DNA from: Oscillospiraceae bacterium
GTDB taxonomy: Bacteria > Bacillota > Clostridia > Oscillospirales > Ruminococcaceae
Direction: 5' to 3'
DNA: 64,000 nucleotides
Assembly: GCA_017545185.1 (NCBI GenBank)
Contig: JAFWQJ010000052.1
Span: 1 to 64,000 of the forward strand
Shown here: in pieces, positions 53,239 through 61,960 of the stretch
How the letters are laid out: the number at the start of each line of letters is the position of its first letter
Position numbering within the stretch: position 1 is the first letter of the stretch
Position numbers and translations under genes: made by a program
The notes under the pieces: generated by a model
The model's database searches: none
Seen by the model: the letters and a program-made list of their open reading frames with translations, nothing else
Told to the model about the DNA's origin: nothing

Positions 53239-54609
53239 ATGCTGCAGAAGAAAAAGCTTTACCGCGATCTGATGGCGATCGTCGCACCGATCGCGTTCCA
53301 GTATCTGATGTCCTCGCTCGTGACGGTCTCGGATGCGTTCATGCTGGGCTTTCTCGATCAGACGCCGCTTTCGGCGGCATCCTTGGCAGGACAGATCGCC
53401 TTTGTGTTCAGCCTGTTCTACGGCGCATTCGTCGGCGGCCTCAGCGTGCTGGCGGCGCAGTATTGGGGCAAAAACGACCGCCGCACCGTCGAAGCGGTCT
53501 ATGCGATGACGATGCGCTATTCGCTGGCGACCGGGCTGCTGTTTACGGCCGTGGCGGCACTGTTTCCGCAGCTCATCATGCGTATTTTTACGTCCGATCC
53601 GGCGCTGATCCGGCTCGGTGCGCAGTATCTGCGGACGGTCTCACTGTCATACGTTCTGACCGGCTTTTCGCAGGCAAGCTTCGGCATCATGAAGATCTGC
53701 GGGCAGGCAGGGCTCAGCTCGCTGATCGGTTCGCTGTCGGTCGTGCTGAATATCGTGCTGAACTATATCCTGATCTTTGGCAAGTGCGGGCTCCCGGAAA
53801 TGGGCATCGCGGGTGCGGCGCTGGCAACGGTCATTGCACGCGTATTTGAAACGGTTTTCGTGCTGGTGCTGATGCGGCGCGGCAAATGTCTCCCGCTGCG
53901 CATCGGGATGATGCTGAGCGGAAAACGCACGGAGCTCCGCCGCGATTACTGGAAATATACCGTGCCGCTGCTGCTGAATCAGCTCGGCTGGGGCGGCGGC
54001 GTGACGATGTACTCCGTCATCATGGGACATCTCGGAAATGACGCAACTGCTGCCAATTCGATCGCGGGCATTGTCCGCGGCATGATCGCGAGCTTCTGCT
54101 GGGGCATCGCGACGGGCGTCGGCATTCTGCTCGGCGGGATGCTCGGGCGCGGCGAGCTGGACGACGCGAAAAAGGCGGGCGGCAGCTTTGTCCGCTTCTC
54201 GCTGTGGGTCGGTGCAGGCTCCGGCCTCATCATTCTGGCGCTGACGCCGCTGGTGCTGCGCGTCACGACGCTGACGGGTCAGGCGCAGGTCTACCTGAAA
54301 TATATGATGCTCATGGGCGCATACTATATTATCGGCAACTCGCTCAATTCCACGGTGATCGGCGGGATGTTCCCGGCGGGCGGCGATACGCGCTTCGGCA
54401 TGATCTGCGATATCGTGACGCTCTGGTGCGTGGTCGTTCCCATGGGCATGATCGCCGCATTTGTGCTGAAGCTTCCGGTGCTGGCCGTCGCATTTATCCT
54501 GACGCTCGATGAATTTGTCAAGATCCCGGCGGTATACCGGCACTATATGAAATACGAATGGATCAAAAATCTGACAAAGGAGCAGGAGCTGCATACAGAG
54601 GAGGGATGA
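53239..54609 (+). CDS. MATE-family efflux transporter
   Basis: This 456-residue protein has about 12 membrane spans in two homologous halves. IAFQYLMSSLVTVSDAFMLG opens the first half, and GVILLGGMLGRGELDDA-like sequence (GILLGGMLGRGELDDAKKAG) lies in the second. MATE proteins export drugs or metabolites using sodium or proton gradients. GGGGAGGG precedes the ATG. The stop overlaps the next start region. Confidence 0.9.
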   Translation: MLQKKKLYRDLMAIVAPIAFQYLMSSLVTVSDAFMLGFLDQTPLSAASLAGQIAFVFSLFYGAFVGGLSVLAAQYWGKNDRRTVEAVYAMTMRYSLATGLLFTAVAALFPQLIMRIFTSDPALIRLGAQYLRTVSLSYVLTGFSQASFGIMKICGQAGLSSLIGSLSVVLNIVLNYILIFGKCGLPEMGIAGAALATVIARVFETVFVLVLMRRGKCLPLRIGMMLSGKRTELRRDYWKYTVPLLLNQLGWGGGVTMYSVIMGHLGNDATAANSIAGIVRGMIASFCWGIATGVGILLGGMLGRGELDDAKKAGGSFVRFSLWVGAGSGLIILALTPLVLRVTTLTGQAQVYLKYMMLMGAYYIIGNSLNSTVIGGMFPAGGDTRFGMICDIVTLWCVVVPMGMIAAFVLKLPVLAVAFILTLDEFVKIPAVYRHYMKYEWIKNLTKEQELHTEEG

Positions 54610-55076
54610 CTGTGGATACGCTGGAACTCACGGATTCGTTTTTGCAGGAGGCGCAGGCGGTCATGGGCTGTGACCCGGACATTCCGATGCATTACCGCAT
54701 TCTCTGCAAGCTGAATCAGGAGAATGAACTCGACACTGCAAAACGGTTTCTCGAAGCGAACCGTGCGCTTTTTCAGGACCGGTATGCATATCTGGTGCTG
54801 CAGTCCGCGGTTGAGATGTGCCTGAATCTGGTTGCGGATGAAAACGGCACAGTCTACCGCGATTCGCAGACGCTCCCGAAGGAACATATTTACCGGCCTG
54901 CTCCGGCGGAAACGGAATACATTGCGTATCTTCTCCGGAACGGTGCCGACCCGCGCCTGCCTGAACAGTTCGACCAGTATGAACATCTTGCGGATATGGA
55001 ACAGGATTGCTCGCATCAGTGCGGCGTCCGGTTTGATCTCTCGGAGATCAGAGCATTGTTTGACAAGTATTGCTGA
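54606..55076 (+). CDS. Small soluble protein of unknown function
   Basis: This roughly 156-residue protein has no signal or membrane segment. It has helical segments and an ETEYIAYLLRNGADPRLPEQF stretch that loosely recalls ankyrin-type repeats. The ATG at 54606 overlaps the MATE stop by ATGA but touches its GGAGGG site; a GTG at 54612 has better spacing, so the true start may be 54612. I do not recognise the family. A small hairpin (55072-55094) overlaps its stop codon. Confidence 0.72.
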   Translation: MTVDTLELTDSFLQEAQAVMGCDPDIPMHYRILCKLNQENELDTAKRFLEANRALFQDRYAYLVLQSAVEMCLNLVADENGTVYRDSQTLPKEHIYRPAPAETEYIAYLLRNGADPRLPEQFDQYEHLADMEQDCSHQCGVRFDLSEIRALFDKYC

Positions 55077-55133
55077 TGCTACGGCGGCATCAGCGGTACA
55101 GGATCAGAATAACGACAGAACGAGGTATGAATC

Positions 55134-55841
55134 ATGAAATTTGTCATTTCACATTTATCCAAGCATTTTGAGAAAAAGGAAGTGCTCCGGGACATTGATT
55201 TTGCGTTTGAGGACGGCAAGATCTACGGTCTGCTCGGACGGAACGGCGCGGGCAAGACCACGCTGTTCAACTGCATCAACGGCGACCTGAAATCCGACGG
55301 CGGTACCTTCTCGCTGGAGGAAAACGGACAGCTGCGTCCGATGAAAAGCGACGACATCGGCTATGTGCTCTCCACGCCGACCGTGCCGGAGTTCCTGACC
55401 GGCCGGGAGTTCCTGAAATTCTTTATCGACATCAACCGGGAGCGCATCCCGCAGACCGCCGAGCCGGACGCTTACTTTGACTATGTGAGCATTGCGCCGG
55501 ATGACCGAGACAAGCTGCTCAAGGATTATTCCCACGGCATGAAGAATAAAATGCAGATGATCGTCAACATCATCTCGGAGCCGAATCTGCTGTTGCTCGA
55601 CGAGCCGCTGACTTCGCTGGACGTTGTCGTCGCGGAGGAAATGAAGGCGCTGCTCCGCACGCAGAAGCAGGGAAAGATCGTCATTCTTTCGACGCATATC
55701 CTTGACCTTGCACTCGATCTCTGCGACGAGATCGTGCTGCTGAATCACGGCATATTGGAGCCTGTGGACAAATCGAACCTCGACAGCCAGGGGTTCCGCG
55801 AAAAGATCATCGAGGCACTGCGGGAGGAAGATCATGGTTAA
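55134..55841 (+). CDS. ABC transporter ATPase
   Basis: This 235-residue ATPase has Walker A GRNGAGKTT, a DYSHGMKNKMQM signature region (degenerate at the LSGGQ position), and Walker B NLLLLDEPLTSLD. It overlaps the membrane partner by 8 bases. It is of the two-component ABC-2 type common in Firmicutes export systems; cargo unknown. Confidence 0.88.
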   Translation: MKFVISHLSKHFEKKEVLRDIDFAFEDGKIYGLLGRNGAGKTTLFNCINGDLKSDGGTFSLEENGQLRPMKSDDIGYVLSTPTVPEFLTGREFLKFFIDINRERIPQTAEPDAYFDYVSIAPDDRDKLLKDYSHGMKNKMQMIVNIISEPNLLLLDEPLTSLDVVVAEEMKALLRTQKQGKIVILSTHILDLALDLCDEIVLLNHGILEPVDKSNLDSQGFREKIIEALREEDHG

Positions 55842-57426
55842 GACATTCCGGCAGGCCTTCCGGGTCAAGTGCGCATACCGCGCCAATTCGTTCCTGTATG
55901 CGCTGAAGCAGATCCCGATCCTCAAAAAGGCGATCCCGCAGGAGGCGTACTCCGTACCTGTTCTGAAGGTGCTTGCGGTCATCGCGTTCGCGATTTGGGA
56001 GATCGGCCTGACCTTCGCACCGAAGGCCTTCTATCTCGGCGGGATCGTGCTGGCACCTTCAATCTCGATCGCGGATAGGTACGAGCTCCGCATTCCGGCG
56101 CAGCAGGTTTTCCTGCATATCCTTGTCCTGCTGACGGCCGCAGGCGGCATCATCAATAACAAGCTGCTCAACAGCACCAAGCTCGCGCATTATACGGTCA
56201 GCCTGCTGCGCATGGATGCGAAGCGGTACACGCTCTCCGATTTTGTGTATCAGCAGATCCGGTTCTTTGCCGGCTTCCTGCCGTTTACGCTGCTGTTCGG
56301 CAGGCTGGCGAAGGTTCCGCTCTGGCTCTGTCTGCTGCTGCCGTTCTCCGTGGTCGGCTCCAAGCTGATCGGCGGCGCATTTGATCTGTTCTGCGAAAAA
56401 CGGTTCGGCATCGTGCCGGAAGAAGGCAAAATGAGCTTTGCTTCAACGCTGTTCGCGCTGCTGATGCTCTGCAGTGCCTTTATCCCGCCGCTGCTCGGCT
56501 TCGTGATCCCGCAGGCGGTCAGCACGGTCGTTCTGCTCGCGATGATCCCGCTCGGCATCCTCTGCATCCGTCCGGTATGGGCGTTCAGCAGCCTCGGCTA
56601 TAAGACGCTGACGAACCGGCTGCAGGTGAGCGCGATGAATCAGATGAACAATGCAAAGGCGAATGCGAAGAAAAATGCGGAGAAGAATATTTCCGCCGAC
56701 CCGAACGTCACAAGCAGCAAGAGCGGCTTTGAGTTCCTGAACGAGCTGTTCGTCAAGCGGCACAGCAGGATCCTTTGGAGCACCACGGAGAAGATCGCGC
56801 TGATCGTGGGCTGTATCATTCTCGGCATTCTGATCGTGGTGCTGCGCTTCCCGGATACCCGTCCGGGCATCAATGCGTTCCTGATGACGAAGCTGCCGCT
56901 GCTCTGGTTTATCCTCTACGCGCTGAACCGCGGCATGAGCTTCACGCAGGCCTGTTACATGAACTGTGACCACGCCCTGCTGACCTATCCCTTCTGCAAG
57001 AAGCCCGGCTCGATCCTGCGGCTGTTCCGGATCCGGCTGCGGGAGATCTCTAAGATCAATGCAGTCCCCGCCGCGATCCTCGGCTGCGGTGCCGCGCTGC
57101 TGCTGGCGCTCTCCGGCGGCACGGACAATCCGCTGAATTACGCGGTGCTGATCGTCGCGCCGCTGGCCGTCAGCATGTTCTTCTCGATCCACTATCTGAT
57201 GCTGTACTATCTGTTCCAGCCGTATACGGTCGGCTCGGAAATGCGCGGCGGACCGTATACGCTCATCTCCGGCGGCACGTATTTCGTCTGCTATATGATG
57301 ATGCAGGTGAAGCTCCCGACGCTGATGTTCGGGCTGATGTGCATTCTGTTCTGCGTCTGCTACTGCCTGATCGCCTATGCGCTGGTCTATAAATTTGCCC
57401 CGAAAACCTTTAAGCTCCGGAGCTGA
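55834..57426 (+). CDS. Large ABC-type membrane partner
   Basis: This 530-residue protein has about ten or more membrane spans in two blocks (about 45-260 and 320-520). They are separated by a soluble stretch rich in Asn/Ala/Lys (NNAKANAKKNAEKN). It is translationally coupled to the ATPase. The sequence resembles uncharacterised ABC permeases found next to single ATPases in clostridia. A 19-bp terminator follows it. Confidence 0.78.
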   Translation: MVKTFRQAFRVKCAYRANSFLYALKQIPILKKAIPQEAYSVPVLKVLAVIAFAIWEIGLTFAPKAFYLGGIVLAPSISIADRYELRIPAQQVFLHILVLLTAAGGIINNKLLNSTKLAHYTVSLLRMDAKRYTLSDFVYQQIRFFAGFLPFTLLFGRLAKVPLWLCLLLPFSVVGSKLIGGAFDLFCEKRFGIVPEEGKMSFASTLFALLMLCSAFIPPLLGFVIPQAVSTVVLLAMIPLGILCIRPVWAFSSLGYKTLTNRLQVSAMNQMNNAKANAKKNAEKNISADPNVTSSKSGFEFLNELFVKRHSRILWSTTEKIALIVGCIILGILIVVLRFPDTRPGINAFLMTKLPLLWFILYALNRGMSFTQACYMNCDHALLTYPFCKKPGSILRLFRIRLREISKINAVPAAILGCGAALLLALSGGTDNPLNYAVLIVAPLAVSMFFSIHYLMLYYLFQPYTVGSEMRGGPYTLISGGTYFVCYMMMQVKLPTLMFGLMCILFCVCYCLIAYALVYKFAPKTFKLRS

Positions 57427-57440
57427 AAACGCCGGAGCTG

Positions 57441-57491
57441 CGGCGGCCTTTCTTCCCGTGAACGGTACGGGAGGGGAGGCCGCCGAAATTT
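57441..57491 (+). terminator. Strong terminator after ABC pair
   Basis: CGGCGGCCT..CCCGT pairs with ACGGGAGGGGAGGCCGCCG (19 bp with three wobbles), followed by AAATTTTTG. Confidence 0.9.
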
Positions 57492-57824
57492 TTGCACGCG
57501 GATTTCCGGGTTTTATTCAAATTGGATTATATTCATCAATAATTGCGCTTTGTAATAATTAAGGATCGCGGGTTCTCACGGGAAAAGTGCAATATGTGGG
57601 AAAATGCCGATGCGAAATTACGTTTTTTCGATTGTTAACAGGAGTGAATAATGAATAAATGCAGATTTTGCCGTGCGGACGAACTTCGCAATATCGGACT
57701 AGATTTCATTTGTCAAATGTGATATAGTATTAGCATCCGGAGGGCGAACCGTTCTGCTGAGCGGCATCTTTGTATTCATTTCTGCTTTCGTTCCGCGGAC
57801 ATCACACCACAGAAGGAGAAGAAT
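57492..57824. other. AT-rich spacer before the secreted protease
   Basis: This spacer is AT-rich and holds no clear consensus promoter; TATAGT near 57724 is the best -10 candidate. It contains the short cysteine-bearing frame at 57651-57722. The protease ribosome binding site GAAGGAG ends about 8 bases before its ATG. Confidence 0.6.
57651..57722 (+). CDS. Candidate 23-residue cysteine-bearing micro-ORF
   Basis: An ATG preceded by CAGGAG at 8-9 bases opens a frame of 23 codons ending in TGA. It contains C4, C7 and C21. It lies in frame with the protease further downstream but is separated by the stop. The ribosome binding site is good, but the ORF is too short to judge by composition. Confidence 0.25.
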   Translation: MNKCRFCRADELRNIGLDFICQM

Positions 57825-59765
57825 ATGAAACAAGGATTCAGACGAACGGCTGCGGCAATGATGACGCTGGCTTTGATAAGCTCGGTGATGAGCTTTCCGG
57901 CGGCGGCATACGGAAACGCACCGGAGTATTTCAATGCGAACTGGACGCTGAAGGCAGCAACGCTTTCTTCATCGGCCGGAACGGCGGACTGCGTTGTCAT
58001 CAAGGATTATCCGAGAAGCTCTTACTACATGTATAACATGCCGTACAACATCAAGATCGCAGATTACTACAAGGATCAGGGAAACAAGACGCAGAACTAT
58101 CCGCTGACCAACCAGCTGTATGCATACAATAAAGTATATGACAGCAATGCGAAGAAGAACGAATACATCAGCTTCATGAACAATCTGGCGGCTGTGTATC
58201 AGTATTACCAGTCCATGGGATTCAGCTATGCGGGGAGCAATACGGAGATCACGTTGAACGGTGTTACGACCGGTTCAAGGAACGATACCACGATCTATGC
58301 TTCGTTTGCACACAGCAGCGAGAATCAGGCGGATGCAACATCCGACTACGGCATGATGGTGTTCGGCGGCGGGCATAATTATCTGAGCCCGCTGTATCTG
58401 GACAAGGAATGCGTGGCGCATGAGTTCGGTCATCTTGTGACGGAGCAGCTCTGCGGATGGCACGGCAATCAGATGAGTGCACATATTGATGTGGGTGCGC
58501 TGGCCGAAGCATACAGTGATATTTTTGCAGAGCTGATGAGCGACACGCCGGACTGGAAGGTCGGTGCGGGTGCATATAAGAACAATGCCTCCAAGCGGTA
58601 CTGCTTCAGAAACATTGCCTCGCCGAGCGCGACCTGTCAGATCACTGCCGGCGGTGCCGATATCTATAGGAATTACCATGCGCAGTATGTTGACTGGATG
58701 CGTGAAGCCGGAGCAACGACCAGCTATGCAGCCTCAACCGTGTTTTCACATGCTGCCTATCTGATGTATCAGGGCGGCATCCCTGCTTACGATCTCCGCA
58801 ATATCTGGTATCAGTCTCTCACAAAGTATCCGGAGGTTCAGTATATTGATCACATGTCCTGCCGCCGTGCCGTTCTGGAAGCAGCGACCGAGTATCTGTC
58901 CGGACGCTACCGCAGCAGCAAGGTTGTGCAGTATCTCGGCATCATCCGGGAAGCATTTGATGAAGTCGGCATCAACAGTCGTTCTTCCGTGACGCAGAAT
59001 ACTGCGAACAACAGCACGAACATGAACGATTTTATGAGAGCCATGTCGTATCGGTATCCGACCGGAAACTACTGGACAACGGGTGATGTGAACCGTTCCA
59101 CGAGTATCCGTCCTGCCAATAATTATGACAGATCGACATATATGCCGGAAGGCGTGAGCGTCGGACTGAATTATATGCATACAAACTGGGAATTTGACGG
59201 TGAGCCGTTTTTACAGTGCGCCGGCTTTGCGAAAAAGCTGCAGGTTGAGTATTTCGGTACCGGCCTGTTCACACAGCTGGATGATCAGCAAAGCTATGTG
59301 CCGAAAATGGGTGATCACATCCGTCTTGCCTTGACACGTTCTCCGATCGTCGGACACAGCATCTTTGTCAAGAGCATCAGCGGAAATACGATCAGTTATG
59401 CAGAATGTGTCGGCGCGGATTACAGCAGGATTAGCCTGGCCAAAACGGGAACCTTCAGCTATGACAGCCGGTCGAAGCAGTATACCTTTACGCTGGACGG
59501 CTTGAATTATGATTTTGTCTGGGCACAGAGACCGATCCCGGTCGGTGACCTGAATGCCGATTCCGTTGTTGACAGCACGGATCAGAATCTGCTGTATGAT
59601 CTGGTTTATAATAACAGAACGACAGCGACGTTCCGAAACAGAGTGTATCAGAAGTTTGCAGCCGATATTAACGATGACGGATCTGTAAACAGCACGGACA
59701 TTCAGCTGCTGTCCGATATGATCCGGTATCCGTCCGTCAGATATTCCTACGGCTATATTGATTAA
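57825..59765 (+). CDS. Secreted M4-like metalloprotease with CHAP-like domain and dockerin
   Basis: This 646-residue secreted protein has four parts. A signal peptide occupies about 1-28. A thermolysin-like domain has zinc motif H199-E-F-G-H203 and E228 in ALAEAYSDIF. A CHAP/NlpC-like domain (about 400-575) has C465 (QCAGFAKK), H511 (GHSIFV) and E527 (SYAECVG). A type I dockerin (about 574-635) has two calcium loops, DLNADSVVDSTD and DINDDGSVNSTD. No FTP/PepSY propeptide is present between the signal peptide and the catalytic domain, unlike most M4 enzymes. The residue matching thermolysin H231 appears to be Y301. It is likely docked on a cellulosome-type scaffold. Confidence 0.85.
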   Translation: MKQGFRRTAAAMMTLALISSVMSFPAAAYGNAPEYFNANWTLKAATLSSSAGTADCVVIKDYPRSSYYMYNMPYNIKIADYYKDQGNKTQNYPLTNQLYAYNKVYDSNAKKNEYISFMNNLAAVYQYYQSMGFSYAGSNTEITLNGVTTGSRNDTTIYASFAHSSENQADATSDYGMMVFGGGHNYLSPLYLDKECVAHEFGHLVTEQLCGWHGNQMSAHIDVGALAEAYSDIFAELMSDTPDWKVGAGAYKNNASKRYCFRNIASPSATCQITAGGADIYRNYHAQYVDWMREAGATTSYAASTVFSHAAYLMYQGGIPAYDLRNIWYQSLTKYPEVQYIDHMSCRRAVLEAATEYLSGRYRSSKVVQYLGIIREAFDEVGINSRSSVTQNTANNSTNMNDFMRAMSYRYPTGNYWTTGDVNRSTSIRPANNYDRSTYMPEGVSVGLNYMHTNWEFDGEPFLQCAGFAKKLQVEYFGTGLFTQLDDQQSYVPKMGDHIRLALTRSPIVGHSIFVKSISGNTISYAECVGADYSRISLAKTGTFSYDSRSKQYTFTLDGLNYDFVWAQRPIPVGDLNADSVVDSTDQNLLYDLVYNNRTTATFRNRVYQKFAADINDDGSVNSTDIQLLSDMIRYPSVRYSYGYID

Positions 59766-59835
59766 GCCCCCCGCACGGGTAACCCCATACCCGTACCGTA
59801 TACATCCCCCCTTCCCACATCCCAATCGGGCATCG

Positions 59836-59886
59836 GGAAAGCACCCCAGCGCGGTTTTCATCCTTGCCGCGGCGGGGTGCTTTTCC
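59836..59886 (+). terminator. Terminator after the protease gene
   Basis: GGAAAGCACCCC..GCGG pairs with CCGC..GGGGTGCTTTTCC across about 19 positions, followed by GTTTTC. Just upstream, 59775-59794 holds a smaller hairpin ACGGGTA/TACCCGT in a C-rich stretch. Confidence 0.85.
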
Positions 59887-59978
59887 GTTTTCATTTGCTT
59901 CTTTGTCAAATATTTGACCCTTGAGTTGTATAAAACAGACAAATTTATGCATATAGATGTACTGATTTGAAAAAGTCC

Positions 59979-60007
59979 TTGAAAAACTGTGCAGAATGTG
60001 GTATAAT
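59979..60007 (+). promoter_or_regulatory. Sigma-A promoter for the EAL protein
   Basis: TTGAAA (59979-59984), a 17-bp spacer and TATAAT (60002-60007), 67 bases before the ATG. Confidence 0.85.
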
Positions 60008-60074
60008 ATATGCGTATATCTGTAAACAGACGCCGAAATACAAAACCCTGCAAGACGTATGAGGTGGAGAAAGA

Positions 60075-61772
60075 ATGGAAAAGAACGAAAACGGGAATGA
60101 TTCGCGGTATTATTATCTGCTGGAGCAGCTGCTGCTCATTATGACAAAGGTCAAAGGCTTCCGGCTGCGGGAGCTTTACGATGTCCTCGGGGAGCTCTGC
60201 CGGATGTTCCGTATTTCAAAGGGAACGGTGCAGTTTTTTCAGGGGCTGAATCATGAAATGGAGGACCGTGGCGAGACCTTCGTCTGCTATGACAGCGGCG
60301 AGGGCGGCGAGCCCGTCATCACGGTGCGGATCGTCACAAAGGTGAATGCCGTTGTGACCGGCTCCGTCACGATGCCGGACGGTGCGGAGCCTTTGTCGCC
60401 GGAGGAATACGCACGGGTCGATCTGATCATCAAGACCGTGCTGAGCTTTGTCAGCCGGGTGCGCCTGCAGAGCGTTGTGGAGATGCTGTCCTTCCATGAC
60501 GAAAAGGGCTTCCCCAATACCCGCTGCCTGATGCAGTATCTGCAAAAGACGAACGAGGACAAGGCACTCGGCGGAAAGGCGGCGCTGCATTTCAATCTGC
60601 GGCATTTTTCGCTGGTCAATCAGGAATTCGGTGAGCAGGCCGGCGATATTGCAATGCGCAGCTTCTATGAGGAGCTGAAGGAACTGACCGGCCGCGAGGG
60701 CGCCGTCTGCAGACTGGGCGGCGACAATTTTGTTGCGGTCTGCGGACAGGAGCGGCTGGCGGAGGTGCTCGATTTTCTGAAGGGCACGCCGGTGCATTAC
60801 GATACGGTCACGGGCAGACGCGTCAAGGTCTCCGCGAGCACGGGTGTATATCTTATCCCGGCAGACTTCATCATGCAGAACCCCGGAGAGATCATGGACA
60901 AGATCATTGCGGCTTCCCGGGCGGCACGCAGCGGCGTGAAGGAGCGCGTTGTCTATTACGATGACGCACTGCAGGCGCGGCGCGAACGCTTCATGCGGAT
61001 CCAGCAGCGCTTCCCGGAGGCACTGCGCAACGAGGAATACCATGTGTATTATCAGCCGAAGATCGACCTGCAGACCGGTACGCTGGCGGGTGCGGAGGCG
61101 CTCTGCCGCTGGGTGCGCGGGGAGGAGATCATCGCGCCGAACGACTTTATTCCGACACTGGAAATGAGCACGGAGATCTGCAAGCTGGATTTCTATATGC
61201 TGGATCATGTCTGCCGGGATATCCGCCGCTGGCTGGACGAGGGCAGGGATGTCGTGCGCATTTCCGTCAATCTGTCGCGCCGGCACATCATGGACTTTGA
61301 TCTGCTGCAGAATATCATAGAGATCATTGACAAGCATGCCGTTCCGCATCAGTACATCGAGATCGAGCTGACCGAGACGACCACGGATGTCGAGTTCCGT
61401 GCATTGAAGCGTCTGGTCACCGGTCTGCAGGCAGCAGGGATCTTCGCGTCTGTCGATGATTTCGGCGTGGGGTATTCGTCGCTGAACCTGATCCGCGAGA
61501 TCCCGTGGAATGTGCTGAAGATCGACCGCAGCTTCCTGCCGGACAAGCAGGATGAGCCGGACAGCTCCCGCAGTGTCATGTTCCGGTATGTCACCGCGAT
61601 GGCGAAAGAACTGGGGCTCGCGTGCATCGCGGAGGGCGTGGAGACGCAGAGTCAGGTCGAGCTTCTGCAGGAGAGCAACTGCGTGCTGGCGCAGGGGTAT
61701 TTCTTTGACCGGCCGCTTCAGACGGCGGAGTTTGAAGAACGCCTCAGCGGCCGCTGCTATCAGATTGTATAA
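60075..61772 (+). CDS. Cyclic-di-GMP phosphodiesterase: degenerate GGDEF plus EAL
   Basis: This 565-residue cytoplasmic protein has an N-terminal domain of about 140 residues without a clear sensor fold. A GGDEF domain has a signature of GGDNF (215-219) and lacks the usual metal Asp in its first strand, so it is probably not a cyclase. A complete EAL domain has E341-A-L, N399, E431/E434, D461-D462, K482, E520 and QGY near 540, so it is probably an active phosphodiesterase. GAGGTGGAG precedes the ATG. An HD-GYP gene follows, giving two phosphodiesterases side by side. Confidence 0.9.
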   Translation: MEKNENGNDSRYYYLLEQLLLIMTKVKGFRLRELYDVLGELCRMFRISKGTVQFFQGLNHEMEDRGETFVCYDSGEGGEPVITVRIVTKVNAVVTGSVTMPDGAEPLSPEEYARVDLIIKTVLSFVSRVRLQSVVEMLSFHDEKGFPNTRCLMQYLQKTNEDKALGGKAALHFNLRHFSLVNQEFGEQAGDIAMRSFYEELKELTGREGAVCRLGGDNFVAVCGQERLAEVLDFLKGTPVHYDTVTGRRVKVSASTGVYLIPADFIMQNPGEIMDKIIAASRAARSGVKERVVYYDDALQARRERFMRIQQRFPEALRNEEYHVYYQPKIDLQTGTLAGAEALCRWVRGEEIIAPNDFIPTLEMSTEICKLDFYMLDHVCRDIRRWLDEGRDVVRISVNLSRRHIMDFDLLQNIIEIIDKHAVPHQYIEIELTETTTDVEFRALKRLVTGLQAAGIFASVDDFGVGYSSLNLIREIPWNVLKIDRSFLPDKQDEPDSSRSVMFRYVTAMAKELGLACIAEGVETQSQVELLQESNCVLAQGYFFDRPLQTAEFEERLSGRCYQIV

Positions 61773-61780
61773 AAGCAGGT

Positions 61781-61820
61781 GCACTGTTTTGGCAGTTATG
61801 CCGGGACAGTGCGCTTTTTT
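61781..61820 (+). terminator. Terminator after the EAL gene
   Basis: GCACTGTTTTGG pairs with CCGGGACAGTGC (12 bp, three wobbles), followed by GCGCTTTTTT. Confidence 0.8.
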
Positions 61821-61861
61821 ATGCCGCACGCGCTCTATGTTCATTTTTTTGAAAAAGAATA

Positions 61862-61890
61862 TTGCTTTTTATGATACGATGTGTTATAAT
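61862..61890 (+). promoter_or_regulatory. Sigma-A promoter for the HD-GYP gene
   Basis: TTGCTT (61862-61867), a 17-bp spacer and TATAAT (61885-61890), about 70 bases before the ATG at 61961. Confidence 0.85.
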
Positions 61891-61960
61891 TAGTATAGTT
61901 ATCATCAGGACGGATGCTTTCTGCCTGCTTGCTGCGGCAAGCCTTGAACGGAGGGGCATA

